This document shows positions 24,244 to 36,098 of a stretch of 64,000 bases of DNA, piece by piece. The number at the start of each line of letters is the position of its first letter. Positions within the stretch are counted from its first letter, which is position 1. The notes under the pieces are model-generated. The model was not told where the DNA came from. It worked only from the letters and a program-made list of their open reading frames with translations, and searched no databases. The DNA lies in the NCBI GenBank assembly GCA_003024785.1, contig PUQB01000439.1:1-64000 (forward strand), read 5' to 3'. The DNA is from Selaginella tamariscina (lineage: Eukaryota; Streptophyta; Lycopodiopsida; Selaginellales; Selaginellaceae). The position numbers and the translations under genes were made by a program.

Positions 24244-24937
24244 GTGTGTGTTGGTTATAATCAACCACATTGCTATAGTGACTAAATATTTTAACAAGAA
24301 GAAACATAGTTTATGCAAAGGAGATGTTGACATGAAAGGTAAGCAAAATTGCACAACGTTTGGCATATTAGAAAGCTCAAGCATGCTTGTGTAATGTTCA
24401 TAGTAGAGAAGATACTAAGAGGGAACAAACTCAAGCTACACATGTAGTGTCTCTTTACATTGATATACTCTTGTCACCCCATTCTAACTTTATCCATGTG
24501 TGACTATAAACCGTTCAACAATAATTGAGACTGAAAAATATAATAATATGTATATATATGAACTATATCATGTAAATTACTATTTTATTTGAATTCTTTT
24601 ATTTATATTATTTTATTCTATATAAATGAATATAAGATCGTGTATTTGGCAAGGTATGTGAACATTATACACAAGTTGTATAGAGAAACTCTAAGAGAGT
24701 GGAATGTGCTTCAATGCGTTATTCTGGGAATTCGGTTCTCATAAGTTGCAACTATGATCCTCCTGGTAACATTCCCACACACATAATAGTGTAGCGATAT
24801 TATAAATAAATGAGATTTATTAAACTAATATGTATCATGTTGAGTATATATACACATACCTACGTATGATTAAACATTATATAATCTTGTTTGTTAGAGA
24901 CTTTAAATGATGATTATGTGTACATACTTATATAGTT
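22791..24937. other. Non-coding DNA with decayed repeats
   Basis: Scattered short open frames have no recognisable domain. Contains GT repeats near 23680-23712 and a CA/AT microsatellite at 24188-24242. I see no supported gene. Confidence 0.35.
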
Positions 24938-25030
24938 GTGTGGGTGGTGTAGTGGGTCATCACTCTAGTCTCACACATTAGAGGTCCTTGGTTCAAACCC
25001 GGGCTTTTGGTCGGACAAACTTCTTATTAA
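24938..25030 (+). mobile_element. tRNA-derived SINE-like element
   Basis: TGGTGTAGTGG (24945-24955) fits a pol III A box and GGTTCAAACCC (24990-25000) a B box, about 35 bases apart. Between them CTCTA...TAGAG can form a 5-bp anticodon-like stem. There is no convincing acceptor stem, so it is not a functional tRNA gene. The 3' end runs into the adjacent AT-rich tandem repeat. Confidence 0.65.
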
Positions 25031-25310
25031 AAATGTACGATGACATTTTAAATGTTTTGATGAAAGCATATGTAATTACAATTTAAAAATGTACGATGAC
25101 ATTTTAAATGTTCTGATGAAAACATATGTAAATACAATTGTAAGTATATGTATTGATATAACTTATATATATTAAAACACAAATATTTGAACAATCCTTT
25201 TTAAAATGTACGATGACATTTTAAGTGTTTTGATGAAATCATATGTAAATAATCCATATTAAAACAATTATAAGTATATATATTGATATAGCTTATATAT
25301 TAAAACCAAA
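25029..25310. repeat. Short tandem array next to the SINE-like element
   Basis: The core AAATGTACGATGACATTTTA plus its ~35-base tail occurs three times (from about 25029, 25085 and 25202). The second and third copies are followed by a shared ~45-base segment (TAAGTATAT.TATTGATATA), so a ~115-base higher-order unit is duplicated. The core contains the palindrome AAAATGTACGATGACATTTT-like arms. Confidence 0.8.
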
Positions 25311-26406
25311 AAGGAAGTCACTTTATACATAAGTTGTGGTAATGCTTGAAAAGAATGTAATGACTCGATGAATTTGAACAATATACCTCGATTGTTCGTA
25401 AGATTTAATTGTCAATGGTACATGCAAACAATCTTATCAACTATAACTTTGTCTCTTTAAAATTAATTATTTACGTTGTTAACATAACATACCACTAAGT
25501 CACAAATATATATTGATTAGATCTTGGTGCTGAAAAATATTTTTGATTTATTATAAGAGTTTCAAAAAAGGAAAAATAAAAAAAAAATCAAGTTGATATA
25601 TTTTATAAGTGTGTGTGTATTGTTTTATAACATTTTATATGTATTTGAAATATATTAATAATATTTATTTTACTAATAATAAATATTTACATGACCAAAA
25701 GTGGGAGTATATATATATAAGTGGTATAAGATTTGTTTTTACGTATGGTAAAATTACTAAAGGATATATATGTTTTATATATTTTATGTGGTATTTTTGG
25801 GTATAATAATAATAAAAATTATTTTGAATATACTTGGCATAAATTTAATACAATGTGAGTTTGAATACTTTATCCCTAACAAGATATCACATTAAAAGTT
25901 ATCACAAGGAGCATAAAACATTTAATTATTTCATTAACTATGAAAGCATAGACTAAAAAAACTATTGAGTTTATGTATATGGTTTAACGGTTGAATTTTA
26001 TGGTGTTATACACAACCGCGTTACGCCTCATGTGTGTGGAGTGTCAGCCTGTCTTTTTTAACCGACTTTATTTCCTCTTGCGTAGTTACATTTGTCTGGC
26101 CCTTAATATGGGTTACGGTTTTACCTTTATTTCAGTGGTGGTACCCTTATTCATCCCACCTTAATTTTATACACATAGATGTACATATGCATATCTTCCT
26201 GCTTGTGTGCGTGCGCGTGATCAAATAAAGCCTGTAGACATGTGTTTGTATAAAAAATGCAACATGCATACAATGTCCTGCGTATGTGAGTTTACCATAT
26301 ATAATAAACTATACATATGGTATTATAAACATTATAATATAATACGATACTATTGTATCCAGGAATTTAACTGGCAATTTTATTTACCACCAGTGATTTA
26401 ATCTAC
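25311..26406. other. AT-rich intergenic DNA downstream of the HAC-like gene
   Basis: No gene recognised. It forms the 3' flank of the minus-strand acetyltransferase gene. Confidence 0.4.
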
Positions 26407-29116
26407 TTATATATTATTCACATTATGTGTCCTGCAGAAGTTCACGAGCCCTCGTAGTTTCTTACACTTGTCACAGTCCCAAGTCCCCATAACTGCACTT
26501 GTGCTCAAGCATCTTACGAAGATTCTCACAGTTTCTGTAACCACATCTAGAATTCCTGCACTTTCTGATATGCTCCACCAGCTTGACCGTGTCCCTTGTC
26601 ACCCCATTTCGAAACCCTAGCTGGTGAGGGTTCCCCGTCTTAATCTTGTCATCTTTATAACAAACACTGCAGATGTTGTACACCTTACATGTCTCGCAAT
26701 GAAATCCCACTTTCCTGCATTTCGCATTTGCAACCACAGCAAGTTATTTATCTGGATTATGCAGATAATGCACGAGCATTGTCGATGAGTATTTAGCCCT
26801 CCGCAGTGTATCAAACTGGTAGTAATTCCTTGGCAATACCACAGGAAATTATCAGCTGTACCCAAAAGGCACCCATCTCTTCCCTCATCTACAACGTATT
26901 CTACATCATCACCCTCGTGCTGCAGCTCTACTGTAAGGAATTCTTTAGAGAGTTTCCCCTCTTCCTTAAACTTCTTCATTAGTGCCCAATCTCTCTTATC
27001 TTTCCCCTTACAAACCCACAAGGTTTTCGTCGTACTTCTCAAATGCTTTATGAGTTCCTCAGCTCTCCCAGGCCAGTAATCGCCATAAAAGTATGGAACT
27101 TGTGTAACAGATTCTTCTCCCCCAAGGAGGAAGGACTCTTTATATTGCACCACAATGTTCTCCTTCATTGCCTCCTCTAGCACTTTCTTATACCACTTCA
27201 CCAGCTGCTCGGCCTTAGGAGTCTTCTGCGACTTGGGATGACGATAAAAGATGTAGTCCACACCTCTCTTAGGTGGAGAAACCCATATATGAAATCTCTT
27301 GAATCCACACTTTTTGCAATAATCCAAGTAGGCGATGGGATCTCACGGTACACAAAGGTTCTCAATGCATCTCCACTGCATGTCCTCACATCAGACGGCT
27401 GGAAATACTTGACGGAATCCAAATACGAGAGATACACACAACGTTGATTCGGTTCAGGACAATCCATACCGTATTCTTGAACGTTAGCATATACACAATC
27501 TATACCTTCTTGTTTTTGGAACAAGAGCACGCCCTGTAAAATTCTTACTAGAGATTTTGCAGAGAGAGAATGAGAGAGAACTTCTACCTTTGATTTGTAA
27601 GGGAACTCAGAAGGATAATTGAGATCGCTAACCAGCTCCGAGAAGAGGGGTTCAACTTGAACCTTCTTATCCATTGAGACAACTCTAACTACGTACTTTT
27701 CAAATCCAGGAACCTGGAAATATTCAAGTTGTTAATATACATATATTATGTATATACGATTTGATTAATACCTCATAATAGCTTCTTTCTTGTGCATGAG
27801 CACGTTGTAGCCGCTCTTGTTCAAGCTTTCTTGTCAGTCTTTGTTCAATATGATCGCTCAGAGGTGTTTTGAGGAAGGTCTTTGGCTCCAAGAATATTCC
27901 ATAGAGCACCTTCTTCTTCCCTTGGGCAGCATTGAGCGCACTTATATTTTTCCGTCCAGCTCTTGTTTTCTCTGCGATTGTAGAGTGCACAGATTTGGTG
28001 TTGCCATGCATCACACATATCGCATTGCACCCACTGTTTAAGTAGATTTAATGTCAGACCAATACACATACATCACACACACACACACACACGCTTTAAT
28101 ATGTGTATAACAACACTTACCATTTCCTCTCTGTCTTCAAAACCATGTTTATGTACGCGCATGCAAGTCTTTGGAATTGCCAAGCCAATATCAAGCTGGA
28201 TAAGGTCTTCATCATGCTTCTTGTAGCACTTCATGCAGATATGATAGTGAAATTCACGGACAACAGCTTCATAATATTTGACGTTTTTGGGCAGTGGATT
28301 CCAGCATTTAAAGCATATTACCATTGGCAGATCGAAGAGCTGTTTGGCTTCACATATGCTGCATTGTCTGTCCTGTTCAATCTGGAAACATATTAAAAGT
28401 ATAAGAACATGTGCCAGGCACACGCACACGCACACGCACACACCTGTCTGTTTTGCTGAATTTCATTGGCTTGAGCAGTTTCCATTATGAGTCGCTTCCA
28501 AGGTGGCTCCATTTGCAGTTCAAATTGCTGTCCTTCCTGCTGAATTTCATTGGCTTGAGCAGTCTTGATTCGCTTCCGAGGTGGCTCAATGTGCAGTGAA
28601 GGTTGCCGTTTAAGCCGCTGTCCTTGCTTAAGCTCTTCCTGTTGAATTTTATTGGCTTGAACAGGTAGCTTATTGTGCAGTTTAAACTGCTGTTCTTGCT
28701 TCCTTCTGTTTGCATTCAGGTTGCCCTTTAAGCTGCTCTCCTCGTAGCGTATTGTGCTTATGTTTAAGTTCCTCTTGTTTGCAATCATGCTGCTCTCCTC
28801 GTTTTTCTTGAAGCTCGACAAGCTGCTGCAGTTTGCACTGCACATACTTACATACGCCACAAGTAAACTTTACATTGCAGTACCGATAATGACGCAACAA
28901 TTGCTTAGATACAAGGCATTTCGGATAGTTACAGTTTGCTGTTTTGCAAGATCTCATGTGGTGTAGCAGCTCATGAATTTCTTGGGGCACAGAAGATATC
29001 ACAGCAGCAGACAGAATATGTAATAACCAGTTTCTCTGCCGCTCATAGTTAGCTTCTACATCCTGCTCGTTCTTAAGATTACTGTTCATTGTTCCATCAT
29101 CCTCGCGACTACACAT
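26407..29116 (-). CDS. HAC/p300-CBP-like histone acetyltransferase, compact form
   Basis: Domain order on the minus strand: N-terminal TAZ finger ([11 protein letters not shown]..., [30 protein letters not shown]), a Q-rich linker with repeated ANEIQQ motifs, a cysteine cluster, PHD finger ([19 protein letters not shown]), SDHIEQRL, then the KAT11 catalytic region ([44 protein letters not shown]), one ZZ finger ([20 protein letters not shown]) and a C-terminal TAZ ([12 protein letters not shown]..., DCDKCKKL). Family role: nuclear lysine acetylation of histones as a coactivator. Arabidopsis HAC1 has two ZZ fingers; the first is missing here, where the sequence after VELQHEGD has almost no cysteines. 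Frame changes lie near 27338, 26829 and 26484. Start taken at 29116; a longer 5' end cannot be excluded. Confidence 0.85.
27534..27587 (-). other. 54-nt in-frame mini-intron in the acetyltransferase gene
   Basis: Between YKSK and [10 protein letters not shown] the reading frame stays open through 54 bases that do not match the family, bounded by AAG/GTAGAAG and TTTTACAG/GGC. Removing them aligns YKSK directly with VLLFQK as in plant HAC proteins. It is therefore a minimal intron, or an alternative in-frame exon if retained. Confidence 0.75.
28450..28680 (-). repeat. Imperfect coding repeats in the Q-rich linker of the acetyltransferase
   Basis: Three related units (about 80-100 bases) each encode a version of QANEIQQ followed by Q/L-rich sequence, and two also encode EPPWKR/EPPRKR. 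Confidence 0.7.
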
Positions 29117-29780
29117 CCCCAGGTTGCCCTAGAAATAAATTGTGACTTGCAACATCTGCAAAAAAGTATTTACCCTAATTTAAAACTAAAGTATATAAAT
29201 ACTTTATATATAAAAAAAAGGTTTCTAAGTAACCTCGTTTAATTAAACTTAATTAAATATGACATACTTAAAGGTGTTCTAGATTAATAAATTTTAAACT
29301 AATTTATTTGATTTCATGTCTTTAATTTTATATATATATATATATATAAATTAGGGTTTACTGTTCAAAAACTTAAAATTGTTAAATTTTATTAATATTA
29401 CTAAACAAAAATTTTGTGGATGTATAACTAAATAAAGTGTGAATATAAGTAAATCAATTGTATATGACTTAGATAATAAGTTTAAAAATAAAAAATATAT
29501 ATACTTAATATCTTATCTTTATAATATATCTTAAATAATATATTTAATTTAGATTTTATTCAATACGTAGTGTGTGTTAAATTTTAAATAAGTTATACTC
29601 ACATAATAAAATTACATTTTAATTAAATTAAATTTTAAATTCATTTTAAAATTTAATTTAATTACATTTTAAATTTTAAAAGAATGTATGTTTTAGGTAG
29701 AACTGTGAAAGCTATGAAGTGTTATAATATACCAAATATGTATGTACTACTCTGTATGTTTGCCCTTAAGTGAAGGGTAC
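29117..29780. other. AT-rich intergenic DNA
   Basis: Very AT-rich, with AT repeats near 29330-29348. It contains the promoter side of the HAC-like gene and the 3' side of the transporter gene. No gene seen. Confidence 0.4.
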
Positions 29781-30311
29781 CTATTGTTGAGGTATTCCTG
29801 TGACATCCCTGGGGATCAAAGTGAGGAGAAACACTAACAACACACAGCCTGAATGAAAACACTGATGCCCAGGTTCTCGAAGTTTTCCGACGAGATGTCG
29901 AGTGCAGAAGCGAGTGCTGCCCCGGTAAAAGAGCTGATTGTTCCACCGAGGTTGTTTATAGACATGAACAAGGCAAATAGTGTACCTTCTATCCCCGGTG
30001 GGCATATCTGCCCCGAAAACACCAAAAACGGCATGAATCTGCAAATCAAAACGTTGTGTGTCAGTGTCTGTGTGTGCGTGTGTGTGTTGTAATGTGTTAA
30101 CAGATGCAGTATAGAGTTCGCATGCAAACGCACTATTTCTGTATCTTAAGATATAAGATCTATGTTTGTTTATTTACTGCCGAATGAACAGTTACGCACA
30201 TGAGACACGCTCTATATAGATGTGTGTGTGTGCGCGGAGTGAATAGTCCTATAGACGACTTATGATACTATATCTCATAAGTATCTTTAATAAATAAATA
30301 TGCGAAATACA

Positions 30312-30349
<38 letters not shown>

Positions 30350-31221
30350 TGGTCCTATAGATGACTTGGGAAAACTATAAATATGCTCGAGAGAGAGAGA
30401 GAGCCATCAAAATGTCATATACACACGTATACATATGTCCACTATACATATATCTATGTTTACATATATGGGCCTGCATGTTATACATATGCACTTCCTC
30501 TCGGCAAATTCTCATTGTCACATACAAACATGTTATGAATAGCTATTTCATACAGGTTATCTTACACATGCAACCAATGGATATTTAAAACACAAAGACG
30601 CACACACACATCCAGGCTTACTTGAATTGGTTTACAGCGTCCCCAATAGCTGATGCTCCCATAACAAAAGCCTTATCCGGAATTCCAATATGTTTATTCA
30701 GTCGACTCACCAGAATAACATCAGTAAGTGTGAGAACCGCTAGACCAATATGAACCCACCTAAAAAATTTAAATAAAACATGAATAAACCATCTTATTAA
30801 TAATATATTCGGTGTACATATCTTTACCAGAAGCAACACTCTACAACACCTCCCCTCTGTGCTCATATGCATATGTAACAGAGGGGAGGTGTTGTAGACA
30901 TCAGAAGCAAGACTTTCTACAACGTGCTCATATGCATATGTAATACACACACCTGAAGATTCGTCGGAGAGGTATTCTCTTAAGATGATGGTTATATAAA
31001 AAGGTACCAACCATTAATCCCCCCAACCAACTACACGTGTAGTTCCTAAGAAAGAGGCATCCAGCTTCAAGAAATTGGTTTGATAATAAAACATAATAGT
31101 TGATAAATTCGGTACTGCTGACTGTGATATCAAAAACCATAGCATAGGTCTGTAAGAACATCAGTTCACAACGAGTATACGCAATATATACATTATATAT
31201 AGTCCCACACACACACATACA

Positions 31222-31252
<31 letters not shown>

Positions 31253-31737
31253 ATCTATATCTCTATCTATCTATCTATCTATCTATATATATATTACCGG
31301 AAAATTGAAGGCTGCCGTACTGCATGCAAAAGTGAGACCCATGCCGATTTGAAAGTCATCTGCTGGTCATGGACTTTCTCTTCTTCGGGCTCCACAATCT
31401 CTGTTGTTTGAGGAATACTCCTCTTCCTTCTACGAATATGCTGGTCAGCTGGAGCTTGGTCAACCTGTTGTTCCTGGTGAACTTGGTCAGCCTGTTTACT
31501 GCTAAGTTCTTCATTTGATGGAGATCTTTGAACCTCTATCCAGTCTTCTTCATCATCTGTTAAGTTATCCGTTAAATCTGTTAACTTCTCAACCATCAAG
31601 TCATTTTCCTCAGTTAAGTAGTTTTTCTCCGTTAACTGTTCCTTTGTGGCACCATTTCCCAAGTTATTGTCGCCTAGAAACGCACAAGCCAAAAGTTGTA
31701 GTAATGGAAAGCTGTTCAGCAAAGTTCAGTAAACAAT

Positions 31738-31784
<47 letters not shown>

Positions 31785-33288
31785 ATACAGTCGTCTGATT
31801 AATGAAACTAAGCTTAGTACCTCGCAAATAGCATGAAAATCCCGCTGACGTGAAGCTTGTCAAGTGCCACACCACCAATTATACTTCCCAGTATCCCGCC
31901 AAATGCCATTGATAGCCATGATATTGACTGTAAATCCCCAGCAAATTCCGTTCTGAATAACATAAAGAGCCCAGTAAGAAAACAAACATCTATACATGCT
32001 CTCCCCCGCCCGCCCGTTCATATAATAAGTATAGGAATGTTCATTGTACTATCACTAATATCAATTGTTCTTCAAATATGTACATATATAGTATCATGAT
32101 GTCATCTAAAAGCATTATATAATGTTTTACACCTATGTTCCGCAAAAAATACAGTTATTCATACTACTCAAAATATATGCATGAAGAATACATACACATT
32201 AATATACATACATACATATACATATATATGTGTGTGTGTTTGTGTTACATATGTTTTGGTTCTACTTAGACATGTATAAAGAGTACATATGAATATATAG
32301 ATACATACATTCTACCAAGCTTATCAATGGTTTACATAACACACACACACACGCATACTATACCTTTCTTTTCTGGCTGTTTCAGCAACCATTGCATCCA
32401 CAACGACGTCTGCCATTGCTGCTCCAAAGTTCTGAATTGTCAAGAGCATGATTAAGCTAGCATATGACGACCTCGCATATTCTGCGGTGCCAAGTACAAG
32501 CCATGGTATGAAACAGAGAACGCTGGATATTATCAAGTATGGAATCCGTCTTCCACCACGTATAGGCACACAGTCGGAAAAAATCCTACACAGCAACATA
32601 AGCTTAAAGAGTACATACACATACATAATAATACACATACACCTCTGTAGAGGTTTGTTAATCTAAGATAGGTTCAATTCATACATACCCATGTGTAAAC
32701 ATATAGAGATACTCATAGAGGTTTTGATAATAGAGGAGAGAAAATACCAGCATAAGCTTAACTTAGAGGACAGAAAATAGCCACATAAGCTTAATTCTTA
32801 CATACACATGTAGAGATACATATGCACAAACACATACACAAAAACATGTACATGCTTATGCAGAAGTTTGATAATCGGCCATAAATATAGACATATATAC
32901 ATATGGTTAATCAAAACCTATAGTTTAGCATACACATATATACATATAGAGATTATACGTACCCGTATAGAGGTTTAATACTCCAGGGAAGAAGTGAAAT
33001 AGACATGACAAATTGTGAAGCAGAAGGGCTGAGCTTGAGCTCATCCTTCATCTGGTATGAGACACCCATCCATGCTAATGATCTGAAACCCTATAAAACA
33101 ACAGAAAGGTTATGTATATGCGTGTATATACATATATACACGCAAATATACATATATAAATATATAAACATAAACAGATTAGAAAAATCATAGATTTAAA
33201 TCATTTTAACCTGTGTCCAGTAAATTGAAGTAACTAGGAGAAGAAATGGGATGCCAAATGTGCTCCTGAGCCTGAAGATCCACCTCAT
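29781..33288 (-). CDS. Folate-biopterin transporter (BT1/FBT family, major facilitator superfamily)
   Basis: About nine exons on the minus strand, starting at the ATG of MRWIFRLRSTFGIPF (33286-33288) and ending with GIPQQ and a TAG at 29781-29783. Motifs fit the plant FBT family: GFRSLAWMGVSYQMKDEL, LPWSIKPLYG then SDCVPIRG.RRIPYL, the helix DVVVDAMVAETARKE, GDLQSISWLSMAFGGILGSIIGG, KSAWVSLLHAVRQPSIFRP, and LFMSINNLGGTISSFTGAALA. Family role: membrane transport of folates or pterins, in some members at the plastid envelope. A long hydrophilic linker rich in acidic residues and LTD/LTE motifs sits between the two helix bundles (31.4-31.7 kb). One frame change occurs near 29843. Confidence 0.83.
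30841..30897. repeat. Perfect 20-bp inverted repeat (hairpin) in a transporter intron
   Basis: CTACAACACCTCCCCTCTGT at 30841-30860 and its exact reverse complement at 30878-30897, separated by 17 bases. The loop sequence GCTCATATGCATATGTA recurs at about 30927-30943. It lies in the intron between the IFR and WVHIG codons. Confidence 0.9.
31741..31782. repeat. (GT)n microsatellite in a transporter intron
   Basis: About 42 bases of uninterrupted GT repeat. Confidence 0.95.
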
Positions 33289-34733
33289 TCTTGCTTGCTA
33301 GTCCTGCCCTAATTTTTCTGTCAATGACTGACGTGTACTAGTCTATTTGGCGCTTATGTAGCCGTGCTTGACGTGTCATATTTCCGCACCTGACGTGGCA
33401 AATTTATAAATATGCTTTCATATTATAAAAAGAGATTAGGATATAAAAAATGAGGTAGAAATTAGGTCAAAAGTAACATTAACGATTCATATTGACATTA
33501 ATAATATTATCAATTTCAAATTTAAAATGTAATTTATAAATTTTAATATTTCTTTTATTTTAATGTTAGGGATTGAAAATAAAAATCCCTAATTAAATAT
33601 AAAATATTTAAATTTATAATTTATATATTTAATTATATACAATGTAATATATTTAATATAGATATATAGCATGGTATGCATACACGTAGGGGAGCTACTA
33701 ATTAAAGCTAGATACGTCTGAAGAAGTCTTAGTTTACCTTTCAATCCATTAATTTAAGTTAAACTGCTTAAATACCCGCTAAACCACGCGGTTTTGGTTA
33801 TCTCCTCCCAGTTTCGTGCCTCGTTTCAGAGCGGGTCTACAGTTTTGGTTTCAATTTGCTGCATGTTTTTTAAGGTTTGACATTTGACAAAATATATTAA
33901 ATAAATAATATAAGTTTGACGCATTCCATCCAAATATACAGGACAGTTGACTCTCAAGATTTGCTGATTCTATGTATCTTGGTGTTTGTTGAATTGTCTG
34001 ACTTATATATATTCTACACGTATACATATGTTATATATACGTGTAGAATATATATATATATGTGGTCTTTCCAGGATACTGTTTGCCTTGAGCTCCAAGC
34101 AATGTATGTGTGTGCGTGTGTGTGTGTGCGTTTGACAATTTAGTTAAACTCGCGGACACGAAAACGTCTTGAAGATTGGCATTAAGATTCCAAACGCTTA
34201 CGTGGTTGTTAAATAAGGTGTGCATTCAAACACATCATCTCCCAAATTAGAAAACATTAAGAAAAATAAATAAACAAATAATCAACTGCAGAACCTTGTA
34301 AAACTTTCTTTTGAATTTCGGTCGGATAAAGTTAATGATGTATAATTATATTAAATTTTATATATGTAGACTTTACATTCTTTAATTAATCTCAGTCCAA
34401 GATATGACTTTTATATAAACAATTGATTTGATTGTTATTAACAGTTTGTTTTAGCTTTAAACAAAACTTGGTTGTTGTTAACAATTTTCTCTACACTTGG
34501 AGAACTATATGCACAAGTTACTGTACACCTCCCCTCCATATACATACTGCCGAAAAGAATTGTCCAGCCTCTTATGGACAAATCTGTACAAACGGAAAAG
34601 ATGAATTTTTTACCTCCACCTGATAAGAAAACATAGTTTAGATAATAATATATCGTATTTATCTATACATATACACTATTTACACCGAGTATATACACGC
34701 ACACGTAAAGATACGTACATGTAACGCGGAGTG
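33289..34733. other. AT-rich intergenic DNA
   Basis: No gene seen. Contains the promoter side of the transporter gene and a strong hairpin at 34009-34062. Confidence 0.4.
34009..34062. repeat. Inverted repeat with ~18-bp arms
   Basis: ATATATTCTACACGTATA is followed after a short loop (CATATGT) by the reverse-complementary TATATACGTGTAGAATATAT. No neighbouring coding sequence; it could form a stem-loop in either strand. Confidence 0.85.
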
Positions 34734-36098
34734 TTACATACGAGGATCGTGCTGGTGAGAGGATTCCAAGGAGAGACTATTTTGGAGCTTCAAAGAGCGA
34801 GAACGACCTTTGGATTCATCGTGTGAAACGGCTCCGATCTGAGAGTCAATATAATGACTATTAGTTTCTAATAAATGTTGAGAAAAAGTATAAGCGTACC
34901 ATCTCAGCCGTAAGATCGACCCCGGTTGTAGATAAAAGCTTGACGAAATTCTGAAAGTTCAACTCGTTTGGACGATAGTGACCACTATGTGCCTCGAGGG
35001 ACTGTTTCAAAGACAGACAACTTAATATGTATACACGGCGTGTGTGTGTGTGTGTGTGTGTTTAGTACCTCTAAAACGCCATCTTTAACAGTTAATCGAC
35101 CAGCAGCTAATGCAGCACCTCCTGCAAGAAAACTTGAGTGCTGAAACCTTCCTTTCTCCTTCTGTATAAGCAAGCATACGTAAGAGAGAGAGAGGGAGAG
35201 AGAGAGAGAACGGACCTGTCCGACATAGAGTTTCTTCTTGGTACTCACAACGAAGATCAACTTGTCGCCTTCCAAGAGCTTTTTGCTCTGCTTGTACAGA
35301 AACTTGCCATTCTTAAGCACAACCTCGTACTGTTTTCTTTCTTTCTGTTAACAGAAACATAAGGACACACAAACACACACACAAGACACTAAAACTTACT
35401 GGTCCGAGGTATACAATCTGCTCTTTGGCAAGTTTGGACCGAGGAATTTCTCCCAGATCCAGATCCTTTCCTTCACCATAATCAAGCCTGCATTTCTGAG
35501 TTGTGAGTCATATGTTCAAGGTTTCATATAAGAATGTGTAAACACTAACCAGTAGAAGAAAGACTGCCTAGTATCACTATTGTTCCACACCTCGAAATAC
35601 GGCTGTAGATTGTGCCCGTAGCGGTGTGTGGCATCAAGCTGCATTTACATTTACATAAGAAATTATCTTTCGTTGCAAAATGTACTTACCGCTTCAAGCC
35701 AGTGTTGAATCGCAAGGTTGGTTGCATTATCATCTTCTTCCGAACGACCTCGTGTTAACTGTCAAGAACAGATATCATACATGTGTGTATGTGTAAAAGA
35801 GAGTTTCCATTACCTTAGTAACTTTCTTCTTGAGGCGCGCCCACTTTGCGGGCACGCTATTCTCCATCTCGATCATGTTGTTCTTCATGAGCACTACTCC
35901 TTCGAGTACTTTCCACCTGCAAATGAACGAATCAGATCAAACTTGAATTTGGCCAGAAGAAGAAAGAAGATTTAGCTACCATTGGGCAGTTATTGTATCA
36001 GCTGGACAACAAGGAGAAGGATTCGAATCCGCCAGAAATGTAAAGGCCTCCCTCTTGCTCGTTATCGACAGTGTCTGCGCGACTGCTGCTCTTGTCAT
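34734..36098 (-). CDS. IQM-like protein (IQ-motif calmodulin-binding family) lacking a clear IQ motif
   Basis: Minus-strand multi-exon gene from ATG 36098 to TAA 34734-34736. The core matches plant IQM proteins: [105 protein letters not shown] and SGHYRPNELNFQNFVKLL. Known IQM proteins bind calmodulin through an N-terminal IQ motif and are longer; here the first exon (TRAAVAQTLSITSKREAFTF) shows no convincing IQ consensus. The last exon encodes a short S-rich tail ending HQHDPRM. Molecular role beyond family membership is unknown. Confidence 0.8.

Noticed and set aside
20991-24937. Hidden protein-coding genes in the repeat island
   Set aside because: Open frames here (for example around 21627-21836 and 22892-23222) are short, lack recognisable motifs and sit in decayed transposon-like DNA.
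24942-25014. Possible functional tRNA gene
   Set aside because: A and B box words are present, and an anticodon-like stem can be drawn, but no matching acceptor stem or 3' end exists and the sequence continues as an AT-rich repeat.
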